A DNA stretch of 64,000 nt from Torreya grandis (lineage: Eukaryota > Streptophyta > Pinopsida > Cupressales > Taxaceae). How positions within the stretch are numbered: the stretch's first letter is position 1; every line of letters starts with the position of its first letter. The stretch spans positions 1,531,001 to 1,595,000 of the forward strand of contig JARHVA010002424.1 in the NCBI GenBank assembly GCA_037957365.1. Direction: 5' to 3'. The translations under genes and the position numbers were made by a program. Below the pieces are notes generated by a model. It had not been told where the DNA came from. It saw only the letters and a list, made by a program, of their open reading frames with translations, and did not search any database. Of this stretch, positions 24,916-37,985 are shown one piece after another.

Positions 24916-25349
24916 TAATGGCCCAACCCCTTAGATTGATGACTTTGAGGAAGTTGTCTCTTTGAAAACTCTCTACACAATTGACCAGAGTCTATCTCTA
25001 CAAGCACAATAAGAAGACACTATCCTTACTAGTACCCTATAAAACACCTATTAACAAGATCCTATAGCCACTAACTATAGGAATATACACCATTCCCTAT
25101 TAAGAATACTTTTTTGAGAATAATCTTGCTAAAACCACAAGAGACATTTGGACATTTCATCAATTACTTCCCCATCAATGTAGTTATGCTTCTTTAATTG
25201 CCAATGTAGAAACCATGATTTTTTCAACAAAGCAAGTAGACATTCTACCAAACAAACCTCTCAACATTAGCACCTCCTTAACGCTCCAACAATAAATTAA
25301 ATTACTTACAATGATGAGAAAACACACAAAATCATTTTCCTAGGATTAC

Positions 25350-26660
25350 CATGGCATGAGATAAATACCCTTAGATTTATGCATGCATCACAATTGCATT
25401 AAATAAGAATGAAAACCTATTCACCAACCCCAATGATGAATGAATCATGTATTTAAAGATATTATAAAAACTAAGTTGCAAAAACTCTTGGATGTAGGAT
25501 TTGTTTATCCTATTTTTGATATCTAATTATTCTCTTCCCTAGTCATTGTCCCTAATAAAGGGGCAAATGGCATATTTGCATTGACTACTAAGAACTGAAT
25601 GTTGCTATTAAGAAGGATCACTTTCCCCTTCCATTTATTAATCAAGTATTGGATAAATTAGTAGGAAAAAAGTATTTTTCCTTCTTAAATGGATATATTG
25701 GTTATAATAAAATTTGAATTGCTCCATAAGACCAAGATAAAACCACTTTTACTTTCCCTTGGAGAACCTATGCCTATGCCTTATTACCATTTGGCCTTTG
25801 CAATGCCCTATCTACTTTTCAAAGGGTTGTTTTGAGCATATTTTATAATCTCTCCCATGAATATGTTGAAATATACATGGATGATTTCACTGTCTATGGG
25901 TAGACACTCAAAGAAACACTGACCAACTTGGAAAAAGTTATTCAACATTGCTAAGACAGCTAATTATCTTTGAGCAATGGAAAATGTTATATGTTGATGA
26001 CTAAAGGGATTGTGTTGGGACATCACATATCCCCTACTAGAATTCAAGTTGACCTCGTAAAGATAAGTATCATTAAGGATCTACCCATACCAAAAAAGTA
26101 AAAAGATGTTAGAAGATTTTTAGGACATGTTGGTTATTATAGATGATTCATCAAAAAATTTAGTAAAATTGACATCCCATTATTTAAATTTATTAATAAG
26201 GATGTTGAATTTACATGGACTAATGATTGGTAAACTACCTTTTAGTAACTCAAAGACCTTTTCATAACAATTCCTATTTTGAGAGGCCCTGATTGGAAGA
26301 AGCCTTTTCACATCCACACAAATGCATCTGACACCACTTTATAAGTTATCCTTGGCCAAAAAGATGAATCTCTATGTTATGCAATCTATTTTATCAACAA
26401 TAATCTTCAAGGGGTGAAACTCAAATACACTATAATAGTGAATTAATTTATTACCATCATCTATGACATAAAAAAATTGACACTACATTACAGGTTACCA
26501 AGTATTCATCTACATAGATCATGAAGTAATCAGGTATTTAATGAATAAATCTACTATAATAGGTAGGATAATTCATTAGTTACTTTTACTATAGGAATTT
26601 GGTATTACCATTCTAGATAGACCAAGTAAGGATAATATAGTAGAAGATTTTCTATCTTAG
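25350..26660 (+). pseudogene. Athila-like element reverse transcriptase and RNase H
   Basis: RT begins near 25450 (KLQKLLDVGFVYPI), keeps VIVPNKGANGI and the LLPFGLCNALSTFQRVVLSI block (25782-25841), and has an intact active site YMDD at 25874-25885. GIVLGHHISPTRIQVDLVKI and RRFLGHVGYYR then lead to the connection domain. RNase H begins near 26280 with FHIHTNASD, where the first catalytic residue, normally Asp, is Asn. Stops are mostly TAG or TAA for Gln or Arg. There is a single RNase H, unlike the Tat elements to the left. Confidence 0.85.
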
Positions 26661-26879
26661 TTTAAAAATGATCATAGTCCTATTTTTGATGATTCTTTTC
26701 CTGATGAACATTTATTTTTAGTAACAATTTAATCTCCTTGGTTCATAGATATTGCTAACTATCTTGCTACATGATCACTACCACACCATTTCAAACCTAG
26801 GGAAAAATAAAATATGATCCAAAAGAGTAGATATTATTCATGGATTGTAGGATATCTATTTATCACTAGACCAAATTTA

Positions 26880-27960
26880 TTTATGAAAAGATGTAACTGA
26901 GAAGATAAGGCTTATGGCATTCTTAGAGCCTGCCATGATGAACCTTATGGGGGTCATTTTGTTGGAAAATAGACTACCATGAAATTAATCACTACTAGAT
27001 ATTATTAGCCTTATTTACATAAGGATACCATGATGTATACCCATATATGTGATCAATATCAACATATGGGAAAACCCACTCACTCTGATGAAATGCCATT
27101 ATAGCCACATATAATTTTGAAACCCTCTGACAAATGGGGACTAGATTTTGTAGGTCCCATTGATCTTAAATCTAATAATAAGGAATATATACTGGTATGC
27201 ATTGATTATGTCACAAAATGGGCTAAGGTCATATCCTTAACCCATGATCGAGATGATAAAGTAGCTAAGTTATTGTATGAATAAATCTTCACCCGTTATG
27301 CTGTACCAATAAAAATAGTCACAAACTAAGGCCCATAGTTCACATCACACCTCACAGCTACCTTGTTCAAAGAATATGAAATTAAACACAAATAATCTAC
27401 CCCTTACCATTCTCAGTCAATTTGTCAAGTTAAAATAACAAATAGAGAATTAGAAAATATCCTCACTAAAACTGTCAGCTTACATAGAAAAGATTGGTCA
27501 ACTCATCTTATAGAAGTAGTATGGGCTTATAGAATCACTTGGAAAACCACAAATAGTTTCAATCCATATGAAATATTTTATGGTAAAAAGTACATTTTAC
27601 TCATTGAGTTTGAAAATAAAACATTAAGGACAACACTTGATTTGGGCTTGGATCTTTCCCAAGCTCAATAATATAGGATCATGTAGCTGAATGCACTTGA
27701 TGAATTAAGAAAGGAATCACTTCATCACATTGAAATAGTGTGAAGATAATGTGTGGGTTATCATGATAAGAACATCAAGACTAAGAATTTCCAACCTAGT
27801 GATTTGTCACTTTTTTCTATTCTAAATACAGGGATCATAAAGGAAAGTTATAATTCAAATGGCTTAGACCTTATGAGATTGAAAAAGTTTTTGACAATGA
27901 AGTTGTAAAGCTCATGACCATTGACTTTGTTCAATTCTGACTGCTTGTTAATGGCCATAG
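26880..27960 (+). pseudogene. Athila-like element integrase
   Basis: The zinc-finger region is partly visible near 27040 (CDQYQHMGK). The core has the first Asp in WGLDFVGPI (GAT at 27144-27146). The second is Asn instead of Asp in the TDQGPQF block (about 27326), and the third is Lys instead of Glu (about 27433). Both changes fit G-to-A mutation. LENILTKTVSLHRKDW and FNPYEIFYGKK (to about 27590) are well kept. Integration activity is ruled out. Confidence 0.85.
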
Positions 27961-28980
27961 GCTCAATCTATATAAGAAACCATTTTCTAAGTAAAATATC
28001 ACTTGCCAACATCTTGAAGAACAACATCCATCTCTTCTTCATAAATCAAATCAACCTATTCCTATAACTGAAGGGTATTTTTATCAACCCTTATCTAATA
28101 TTTTCCAAGAAGAATAAAATATTCCTATCACCAAGAATAAGTCATTAACAATGGCTTAGTTCATGCTAAATAAAATCCTACCTCCTGGATTCCTATGATT
28201 CTAATTGAGTTTGGACCTGAAAATCTAAAAAAAAGGAAAAAAAGAATAATTAGAAAACTTAGTAATGAATAACTTTAGGCATTTCTAATGGATGTTTTCT
28301 TAGAAAACTAGGTCACTAGCTAATTAACGTTTTAAAAAAAATAAAAGAAAAAGAAAGGCATTACTGCAATAACAAGTTTTATTGTTGCTTGTAGATTCAT
28401 TCCCTTGGAGAAAAAATACATTTTTATTCTTACTACAGGATGAAAAACTTGTTTCTATAGGAAAGACTTCTTGCTACAGGATGAATGTTTTTTTATAGGA
28501 AACATTTCTTTCTAAAGAATGCATTCTTATCATTTTATCCTACATTCCACCCTACATTCTTATCATTCTATCCTGGCATTAATAAAAGATATTCCTACAA
28601 GTAACAAGGTAATTATTTTATATTTATTTCATGCCATAAATTTTAATTATTAATAATATGATGGGTCTTAATTCTATTAACATGTTACCATATCTTCTCT
28701 TTATCACACCAACTCGCCATATCTTCTCCTTCATTGATTGAAGTAACTTTTGACACATTGTTGTTTCCACCCTTTGTATTAACACAAGTCATTTTCGCAT
28801 TTTAGCTTCATCCCTTAAGGAAAATCAAAAATTTAATTTGGGGGGATATTTTACATAATTCAAATGGATTATTTCACTCCCAAATCAAAAATCATAATTT
28901 TTTTGCTAAAGACACAAAACCCTTGCTACAAGAACATGGACCTAAAACTCAACTTTAATCTCACAATATGGGAGGGGACT

Positions 28981-31420
28981 TAAATATGAGCCACTTGATA
29001 TCAATCCTTTAACCAATAGCTTGTACATACTATACATATTCTAAAATTTAGGATGGGCATAATATTTTGAGAGGATACAGGCCTTAGTTCAAGGAATTGC
29101 AAAAGAATTTGTTGGCTCATTGCATAACAACCTAGCAATAGTAAGAAGAACGGACATAAAGATGAAAAAAACATCATTAGTAGAGTAATGGGATTGACAT
29201 GAATAGGGGAGGCATGGAAAGAAACATTTTATGCCAAAGTAGAGAGGTGAAAATTTATCAGAGGAAATGAAAGCCTAGAAACTTCAAAACAAGGCACTAC
29301 ATAGTTATCTTTATCAAGAAGATGGGCTAAAGTTACTGAGTTCATCTACAAATATTTCACTTGTGAATGGAGTTAATCCATGCTACACAGCATTCAATTC
29401 AAGTTCATGAATCATTTATTGCATGTCATAGAGATGAACATCCCTAACTTCTTTCTCCACATGATCACAAAAATGGTAGAGGTGTTTCAAAACTCTTTCC
29501 CATCATTGTTAATCTAGTTGATTGGTCAAGATTGTTTTCAAGGACTATAGCTAAAATAAGTTGGGAAGATTTTTTCCAAGTATTAGGAAATGAAAAAAGT
29601 GATAGAAAGGGAAATGAAATAGAAGAATAATTAGAGGTAGAAGAACAAATATTAGAAAAGCCCTTTTTGTAGCTCCACAAGAACCTATAGTAGAAAACCT
29701 TCCTATAACTCCATAAGAACCTAGATAAGGAGACTTTCCTATAGCTCCACAAGAAATTACCGAAGGAGACCTTCTTGTAGCCACATAGGAACCTATAGTA
29801 AGGACTAAAGAAAGGACTTCCATAAGCAAGGAATCTAGAAGAAAAAGGAATAAACTCATTCTCTATCCTGATTCAAAGAAATTTGAGGATGAACTTACAC
29901 CTTCTACCAAAAAGGTCATGGTAACCTCTAATCCTCATATATCTCACATATTTAGAAGAAAAATGAGAACTAAAACTTTTTCTATTATTAAAATTAATGA
30001 AAAATCTAGATAAAAATAGATTGTAAATAGTGATGAATCTTTAGAGGCTAAAACAAACAAGGGAGAATGTTCTCTAAAACATAATCAAGAGGTATAAAAA
30101 GTAAAGCATAGTCTTGAAGAGTTGAAAGAGGAACCAACATAAGAATAAGCAACACAAATGGATCAACCTGCCATACAAGTGGAATTTCCCACTATAGAGT
30201 AAGCCCTACAAGAAATTGCGTGACTAAGAATGAAGCTATAGGATTAGTTTGGAGGAGGACTAGATGCACTTGCTACAACAAATTTTCAACTATAACCCTC
30301 TACTAAATACCATCTTGCAGACATTTTTTCACAACCTTCTATAGAGGTAAATCAATAGGAAAAACCTATAACTACTAAAGATGTTAGGTATCATTCCTCA
30401 TTTTAAATATATTCTAAACTGATTAATTAGATGGATAGTCAATCTGAAAGTTTGAAGGAATTAACAAAATAAAATAATAAATTGAAAGAATAGAATAGTT
30501 TTAAGGAAGAGAGAATATCCAAACTATAGTAAAAGATTGAATACATGGCTTGGCTTACCTAAGTGTTCATTATATACAGGCCTCCTAAAAAAGTATATTT
30601 AATCTATCTTGAGGAAAAATGACATATGTTTAAATTTATGATAACTTAACATGATATGCCTTGCCAATTAATTGATCCCCTCTATTTCTTTAAAATCTAT
30701 AAAGAAATCTCATAAGAAGAACATGCATAATTATGTGAGTTTTATCTTCATAACTATGTTATCCCTTATGACAAAGAATGGAACCCTAATATATATACTA
30801 GAGATGTCCAACTAAAGGCATTTTCATCATATCTATTGAATGAGAAAAGAAGAGGAAGAGAAGTAGCTAAATATATGAAAAATGATAATGAAAGCTAGTT
30901 GTTTATCAGGAGAGAGAGTTAATGGCACCTAATGTTGTATTGACTAAATGGGATAATATCATGTTGAAGAAGGAAATCAGAGCTTAGTTTTCTAAGAATT
31001 GTGATGAAATCCAATATTTTTACTTAGGATTGAGAACTTATACTAGTCCTATAGCCAAAGAGTCATTAATTTAATGATGGAATGAGCTCACTCCCATACT
31101 AAGGAAAAGAGAGTCATATTCCCCTTTAAACTTAAAGACAACATTTAATAGGATCAACAAATATATTTTGCTTGTAGGAGAAATGGGATCTCAATTGTTG
31201 AGCCTCACATTCAAGTCCATTCTATTTTGGTATCCTCTTCTAGATTGGCAAGATAAATCCCCATTGGATAAAGCTAGAGAATTCAAAATCTAGAAATTGT
31301 TTGAATAGAGGCATGGATTTTATTCTCACCTTGCTAGTGGTGCCATAGATCCCATAGATTTTAGAGTTATTATGAAATGTAAATAAATAAGTTTTTTTCT
31401 AATGGTTGAGTAAGATATTA
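28981..31420 (+). pseudogene. Third ORF-like region downstream of integrase, function unknown
   Basis: About 2.4 kb between integrase and the 3' LTR has readable coding blocks in changing frames. They include ALVQGIAKEFVGSLHNNLA near 29075, a repeat of 12-residue units (29671-29805), a basic segment ESRRKRNKLILYPDSKKFED near 29830, and a C-terminal block KEWNPNIYTRDVQLKAFSSY near 30775. Athila elements carry an env-like gene here, but I see no signal peptide or membrane segment and no recognised family, so only the position supports such a link. It could be a captured or lineage-specific ORF. Confidence 0.45.
29671..29805 (+). repeat. Four 36-bp (12-residue) tandem repeats in the third ORF
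   Basis: Units start at 29671, 29707, 29743 and 29779. Translated they read APQEPIVENLPI, a stop-containing TP-EPR-GDFPI, APQEITEGDLLV and a partial fourth. The exact multiple of three shows that the repeat expanded while the frame was coding. Confidence 0.75.
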
Positions 31421-31432
31421 ATCTGGGCGGTG

Positions 31433-32579
31433 TGATGAGCCTCATAAATTTCCTATTCTTATCCTCATATATTGCACTCATCCTTCCTATTTTCCATACT
31501 TTTCCATAAAGTTTCCTTCCTTAATTTTCCATAATCCTGTAAATAGAATTATGTTTCCATACTATTTTAATAGTTATACTTATGTATTGGAATTAAATAT
31601 ATGATATTTATCTATTACTTTAGGATGTTTTTTCTATAATTTTTTTAAGGATGTTTTGGATAAATAGGTATATCACATAGAATGTCTTGCAGCAAAGGAA
31701 TCTCATTACATGAACTATCCTACAACCATTGTATGACCAAAGTTTAAAATGAACAAATTTTGATTCCTCTTTCAAATGACTCATAGAAATAGCTATAACC
31801 TCCATGGATCATAATAAGGAAGTGATTCAATAATTAAATGGCTTTATTTGTCTTATAAAAATGTTTCATAATTCACATGAAAGATAAATTTAGCAAAAGG
31901 AGAGCAATTTTGGTTATCCTAAGTTGAATGTTTCTTAGATTAGAATATATATTATTTTCTATAAAAAAATCTCCTCTAAGGTGTGTGTGTGTGTGTGAGT
32001 AGATTTGAGAGATCTAGATGTTGATTAGAGATTATCAGAAGTAAATTTTATCAAGCAACTGTTATTGTAATTTCGTACAGTAATTCATTGTTGTATTTTT
32101 GATTAATATGAATAAGCATTCTTGAGTTGAATTAAGTGTTGTGAGAGTAAGAATTTAAGATAAATTTAGAAGGAGGAATGCCCCCATTTATAATTTTGTA
32201 TCAAAAATCCAACCCATTTAAATATCTAAGCATGCTATTTTATTTCTTGATGCAATATATGTTTTATTTCTGAATTGTGTGATTTACATTCTTGCTTAAA
32301 TTTATTTAAGGAAGCTTCCAATGTATAAGATTTATTTCATAGTATTATATTCATGTTTAATTTCTACCATTTTAGTTATTGCATGATGTCAACATCTTAG
32401 ATACAATTAGTAGAAGGTCAAATTATAATATTGAGTGTGTACATATAGTGATGTCATCTTATCAAGTCTACATTCTTGGGTTGACATTTAAATGAAGTAG
32501 AAGGTGCAGGTCTATTGTAACTCTCCTTGTTTATTTTGATCAAGAGAAGTATATTTGATTGTGAATCAACTACTAGTTA
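31433..32579 (+). repeat. 3' LTR of the Athila-like element
   Basis: It begins TGATGAGCCTC and ends ACTACTAGTTA, the CA end having become TA. It matches 20698-21940 along its length, without the TA foldback. A GT microsatellite at about 31982-31998 is shared in shorter form with the 5' copy. The upstream polypurine tract is not obvious (CTGGGCGGTG). Confidence 0.85.
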
Positions 32580-32584
32580 TATGG

Positions 32585-35547
32585 TACCATGAAATGGCCT
32601 TGAAATATTAGAGGGAACATGAAAAATCACTAGTTTGATCAAACAAGCCAATAATGCATGGAAACCATTCCCCCTTTTTGGCCCTATACAGATGAAGATG
32701 GTAACTAGGTTGCTCAACTTCTTAGTATTTTTTTAATACAACACATAATACTAATCTTAAAACTAATTCCCATGATTTAAATGTTATTAATTCTCCTTTA
32801 TTTAGCCAAAATCTTGGACCTTAACCCTCTCTCTCATGTATGTACTTAACTTAAACCTAAAGTGCTCTCCATGTCTGCCAAAGAGCTCAATGGAGGAAGT
32901 TAACTATTTTTTGGCTATATTGGGTTAGAAACACTTAGGTGTATTTATTATATGATTGTGTTGAACTCCCCTTGTAGATCTTGAACTCTATTTAAGAAAA
33001 TATTTATTGTATAGATCTATATGACCCTATAAACCCTAAAAAAATAGCTTGATTCCTATGTTTTCTCATGTGTCAAACCATAAATCACCATTGGTAGTAA
33101 GGATGAGTAAAAATAGGGGTCAAACAATGTTTTAAAGTTCATGGTATGGTTTGGGGAGTTGAAGGGACATATTTTCATGTGTGTCAATTGAAGGTGTTAA
33201 ATTATGAAGAGGACAACATTAATATATGAAACCATTTAGTGTCAATTGAAGGTGTTAAATTTTGAAGAGGACAACATTAACATATGAAACCACTTGATTA
33301 TGGAAATGTGGTGATCATGTGGGTCCTTAAAGGTGTAATTGATTATTTTAGTGGCAATTAAAGGTCAAAAAACATCACTTTAAGGTCAAACACCCCTTTT
33401 TAAGACAATAAACATGATTTCAAGTGAAGGCTTAAAATGGATATCTCTTAAATAATTATTAAATACCTTGGAACATGATAAAATACTTTAATTAGGCTCT
33501 GATATTCATATATAACATCCATAAAACTTGTGATCAAGCCATACCCTGCATACTCAAATCACTAGATAGATTCAGGATGAGCCATAAGATGTCAACATTT
33601 AGCCATATCCATCATGGGAATTTTTTTTGAGGTATTCTTAATGATGTCTCCAAGGTGTCCAAGAGTATTCATAAGGTGTAAAGTATGCTATTAGGTCAAT
33701 GACAAAGTGTGCCTTAGTGATCATGCATGGACCTTACAATGTTTGCTTGGTTAGGTAAGATGATGGATGTTGATTATGTGTTGACCATGTTTGAGGGATC
33801 CTATGGGGTGAAAGGATTTATTGGTGCACTTTTGGAAATGTAAGGAATCTATCTGAGTAGTCTTGTGAAAGTCTAGGTTATGCTAGTCATCTTGGTAGAG
33901 TTTCCTAAGTAAACATATTGATGACATCAACATTTGCACATGTGAAGGTGTCAAATGAAAGTGGTCACATGGGTTAATTCAATTTTGTTCTTAGAACATG
34001 TGTTTCAAATTTTACACCTTGACATGATGTTTATAAAAAATTATGATAGTGCAAAGTTTCTTTCTTAGGCTGGTTTCATCATTTTCCATAGTCAAATTTA
34101 TGTTTTTAGTGACCGTTGGAATTCAAATATTTGAATTTACAAAGGAAAACTAGTCTAAAATGTTTTACCTATAACTTTTTATGATGGATGTATTTGATGA
34201 TGTATTAAAAATAAAAGTGTTAAATAAATATAAGGGCAATCTAGAAAAACTAATTTAGAGGTTTGATTGGTCGTATAGTTGCATTTATTATGGTTCAAAG
34301 TTGACTAAGGGTTTTAACTTTATTCTATAAGTGACCCAAGAAGGATGTTTTATCTTTTCTTGATGGTGTTGGAATGTTTAATAGTGAATTATCTATTGGA
34401 TAATGTTTTAGACTCTTTGAATGTCATCTATATGGATTTTGGAGGTTTTATCAATCCATATTTAGTATGAACCATTACTTGGAATTTGATTGTTTGTTTG
34501 TTCATGATGTTTTCATGTACAAGGCAAATGATTGATAGGTTTTGCGTATGCAAAGGTGTGTAGTGATGAATGTAATCAATTGATGATATCTAAAGGCTCA
34601 TGTGTCATGGACCTATGTGCTTTGAATCCATCTTGTGTTTTTATTTTTGCTCTGTGAAGTGTTAAAAGGATGAATAGGTCTCCATGGACCTAAAAGGGCT
34701 ACTTATGCCTAATTGAAAGGTGTTTCTACTTAAGGGTGATCTATCAAAACTATGGTCAACCTATGAAGGTGGTGTTCATATTTTTTCTAAGTAGGATAAA
34801 ATCTTTAAGGGTTAAGTAATGTCTTTTGGCTGAACAACAAGGTGGTGATCATGTAAAATCTATAAAAAAACAAAATCAAAGATGAAGGTTTCTAGAGTGA
34901 ATGTGTAGAAAAAAGAGTAGTGTGAGTAAGTTTTGTGGATGGATTGAAGAGTAGAATACTTTGATAGATATGTGTGTGACCTAATGGTGATTTTTATAAT
35001 GTTTTAACATTTTTTTGTAAGGTTGATGATTAAGGATTAGGGAAAAGGTATACCATGATCCAAAAGGTTGTTTTGGATGCATTACTTGTATGTGAAGGCT
35101 TGAGAAAGTGTGAAGGGTTGAAGAGAGTTATTATTCACTATTTATCCATCAGATTAAAAGGAAATCAAATTTAAGGAGGTGTTGATATCATAAGGTGTTG
35201 TGTGGGTGCTCAACATCTAGGGAAAGTGGGTGCTTGTCCATGCTTAGGGGTTGGTGTTCCTTATGAAGTAGGTACTTCACTAAAGTCTCTTATTTGTGAT
35301 CTCTTATAGGACTATAGTCCATGTGTTTGCAATATTAAGAGAGGGTTTTATCCCCCATGAGGGTTTTCCACATAGTCCATGTGTTATGTCCTTTAATCTT
35401 GCATGTTTTTCTTTGTTCATTATAATTAATGGTTTATATGCTTCATGAATGCTTATACTTAATGGTTAAGAGTTTGAAGGATTAGAGTTGAATTTGATTT
35501 TATTGTATCACTAATTCACCCCAATCTCAATGATTATACCTCTAATA
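32585..35547 (+). repeat. Cop-D 5' LTR (Ty1/copia), left edge undefined
   Basis: The right end is set by the primer site at 35550. The last 300 bp have the look of a copia U5: GGGTTTTATCCCCCATGAGG, GGGTTTTCCACA, and AATTCACCCCAATCTC just before the end. I cannot find the left edge; some of 32585-33100 may be other DNA. A tandem duplication of about 59 bp lies at 33181-33298. No second LTR copy lies in this window. Confidence 0.6.
33181..33298 (+). repeat. Tandem duplication, two 59-bp copies
   Basis: TGTCAATTGAAGGTGTTAAA starts both copies, and GAAGAGGACAACATTAA is in both. They differ at only a few positions, so the duplication is younger than the surrounding decay. Confidence 0.85.
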
Positions 35548-35549
35548 AT

Positions 35550-35561
35550 TGGTATCAAATC
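35550..35561 (+). other. Cop-D primer-binding site, tRNA-iMet type
   Basis: TGGTATCAAATC lies just after the LTR end and differs from the common copia site TGGTATCAGAGC at two positions. Confidence 0.8.
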
Positions 35562-35608
35562 CACATCTTATTTGCAATTTTAACCACTTGAAGGTTATCA
35601 AAGGTACA

Positions 35609-35633
35609 ATGGGTAGTCATCAAATGCAAGGTG
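35609..35633 (+). pseudogene. Cop-D gag, first 25 nt before the LARD-E insertion
   Basis: The ATG at 35609 lies about 48 nt after the primer site and reads MGSHQMQG plus one base. At 35634 the sequence passes into GTTTA, the left target-site copy, and then LARD-E. The matching continuation starts at 63507 (GTTTC, then TCTACTCAG) in the correct frame. Read with 63507-64000, this is a copia gag of the UBN2 type. Confidence 0.8.
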
Positions 35634-37963
35634 GTTTATGTTGACCAAATTTGACTTTTAGGTCAAATTGGGGCACTCCTAGGTAAAAAATTGACTTTTT
35701 GGTGTTTTAGGGGTCTAATATAAATTTAAAAAGGTGTTTTATAGGTTAATTAATGTTATTTGAGGTTATACTAGCCTTGGTCCTTAGTCATTTTAGTCCT
35801 TTTAGTCATTTTGGGTCATTTTGAGGTCCAAAAGGTGTATTTAATGACTTGTATAGATTTATTAGAAAGTGTGAAGGTTTAAAAAGATGAATTCACATAC
35901 CATGTGTCCTAAGAATTATTAATTAATTGAAACCAATTGAAAAGTAGTAGGTTCCTCAGAAAAAGGGTAGTTTTCTTAAGGAAAAGAAGTTTAAAACTTG
36001 TACATCTCCTTGAGAAGTGTGCCACATGGTAAAGGATCATTATATGTCTATTAATCTTCCCAAAGATGATTTACATGTATTTTTTTCTTTGTAAGTTCCA
36101 TTTTTGGCCCAAAATTATTCTACTCCTTTTTCAATCCTCTTGGTAAGAAAAAGAGACCTAGAGGTTTATGCTTAGTACGAACAACTCAGGAGGTTTGAGA
36201 TCAAAATATTTGGTTAGGTTAAATTAAACTCAAATACCTTGATTTCCATATTTTTTTTATTAATGGTGTCTTGTGTTTCATGAATGATCCTCATGAAGTT
36301 GACTGTACTTTACTACCTACTATTTCATGCACCCTACAAGTTTTGCTATTATTTGGGAAATTTGTATAATTAGTTTACTAATATTGGTTCCAAAGGATGT
36401 TTAATACATTTCATCATGTTATGCATTATTTTTTTCAAATTTTTACTTGATTTGATGAGCCAACTAACTCAGTTTGTAAGGAGAAGTGGAGTAGAATTAC
36501 AGTAATGTTTTCAGATCACCAAAGGTTTCTTTTATGGTATCATTCCAAAATGAATTGAAATAATGTATGATTTATCATATATTTATTTATTTAATTTTCA
36601 ATTCCAAATCCAACCCTAAAAGAGCCACTTCAAGAGCCAAGAGAGAAAGTAAATGCATAAAATGGTCATCTATAGTAGTTGCACGACCTGTTATTTCTTA
36701 GAGGAGCATGAAAAATGTGTTTTCACATTATCTAATGTTTGGAGGGTAAAAATATGTTTAGTAATAAATTTTAATAATTTATAAGTTTGAGAAACTATAA
36801 TATCAAAAATGGTCTTGGAGCAAACTTGTGAGATTTTATGACATTTTCTCAAAACTACCAAAACAGAGGTCCAGGCCCATTTCTGAGGTTTCCCATACAA
36901 TTTTGTATTGAGTACCAAGACCTATAGGTATATTCATATTAAATATCTCACATAGGTCTAAAAAATTTTAAACTAAGAGTGATGTTTGAATAAAGGTGGA
37001 TAGTTTTAAAAATCCCTCAAGTTGCCCATAAAAACACTAAATACAGGCAGTGTTATCTGTAGTTGTGAGTTACAATGAGACCTTTCTCCATCCAAGAGTT
37101 AAAAACTCAAACCATTTCATCAAGGTGGAGTGTTTTAAAATATTAAAGTATCATATATGGTCAAAAGTATCATCATATATAATGAGACTTTATGTTTTAC
37201 TTCCCATAGAGACCTTTTAGTCTGTATAATTAGCCTCTACATCTACCTATAACAAATAGGGCAGACAGTGAGCTAACTTGATGTTTTGATGATGTTTAAA
37301 GGAATAAAAGGTGATTTAAGATACAAAAATTTATTTTGTAACCTAAAGTGGGTTCAAGATATGTCCTTAGATATCATGACTAGTTTCAAATGAGCTAATG
37401 GTCACCTATAGGGGTTATTCAAGCAAAGTGTTTCAGTCAGTACAGGGAAGGCTCAATTTAGTAATTTCAATGTGCATGTAGAGAAGATAAAGTGAATGTA
37501 ACATGATGAAATAACATATAAATACCTTCCTAAAAGATATTATGACCTCTATTAACCCTTAGAAATGCAATTAAATCTTACATAGACCTCTTACAACCCC
37601 AACACACACCTACAACCTTGTGTATGGTTGTGTTAGCAGTGAGCATAAAGGAGTAGGTCTAAGTGATGATAAAGATTTAAAGATGGATAAAATGAATTTA
37701 AAAAATATAAAATTAATTAAAATAGGTAGATAATTTTATGGAAATTTTCCTTGAGCTCAAACCATACCTTTCTACCTATAGGACACAGTCAGTTGACTGT
37801 GACTGAGATAGGTAATGAAATGAACAAAACACCCAAGTATTGTATTACATGATTTTAAGGTGAGAAATGGGTCCAATCAAGTTTAAAAGTTCAATAAATA
37901 TTAAGGGAGTATTTTATGCATGGTCTCAGGTCCAACTAAGCAAATATGCATCTACAGGACCCC

Positions 37964-37985
37964 ATAGTCAACTATAGTTGACTAT
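37964..37985. repeat. 22-bp perfect palindrome in LARD-E LTR1
   Basis: Positions 37964-37985 read ATAGTCAACTA followed by its exact reverse complement. LTR2 (51283-51304) keeps the central 14 bp and has matched ends ACA/TGT. A second, imperfect palindrome CACAGTCAGTTGACTGTG lies nearby at about 37784. The arms contain TTGAC words, the core of plant W-boxes. Confidence 0.7.

Larger units (their letters stand above)
20698..32579 (+). mobile_element. Athila-like Ty3/gypsy element with both LTRs, 11.9 kb
   Basis: Two LTRs starting TGATGAGCCT (20698 and 31433) bracket about 9.5 kb of internal DNA. This carries, in order, a tRNA-Asp-type primer site, gag, protease, RT, RNase H, integrase and a third ORF-like region. 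The order, the primer type and the single RNase H fit the Athila side of the plant OTA clade. LTR identity is about 85-90% by eye. The 5-bp flanks (GAGGG and TATGG) do not match, so no target duplication can be claimed. All genes are broken. Confidence 0.85.

Noticed and set aside
20693..32584. Target duplication for the Athila-like element
   Set aside because: GAGGG and TATGG share only two end bases; this is not evidence for a duplication.
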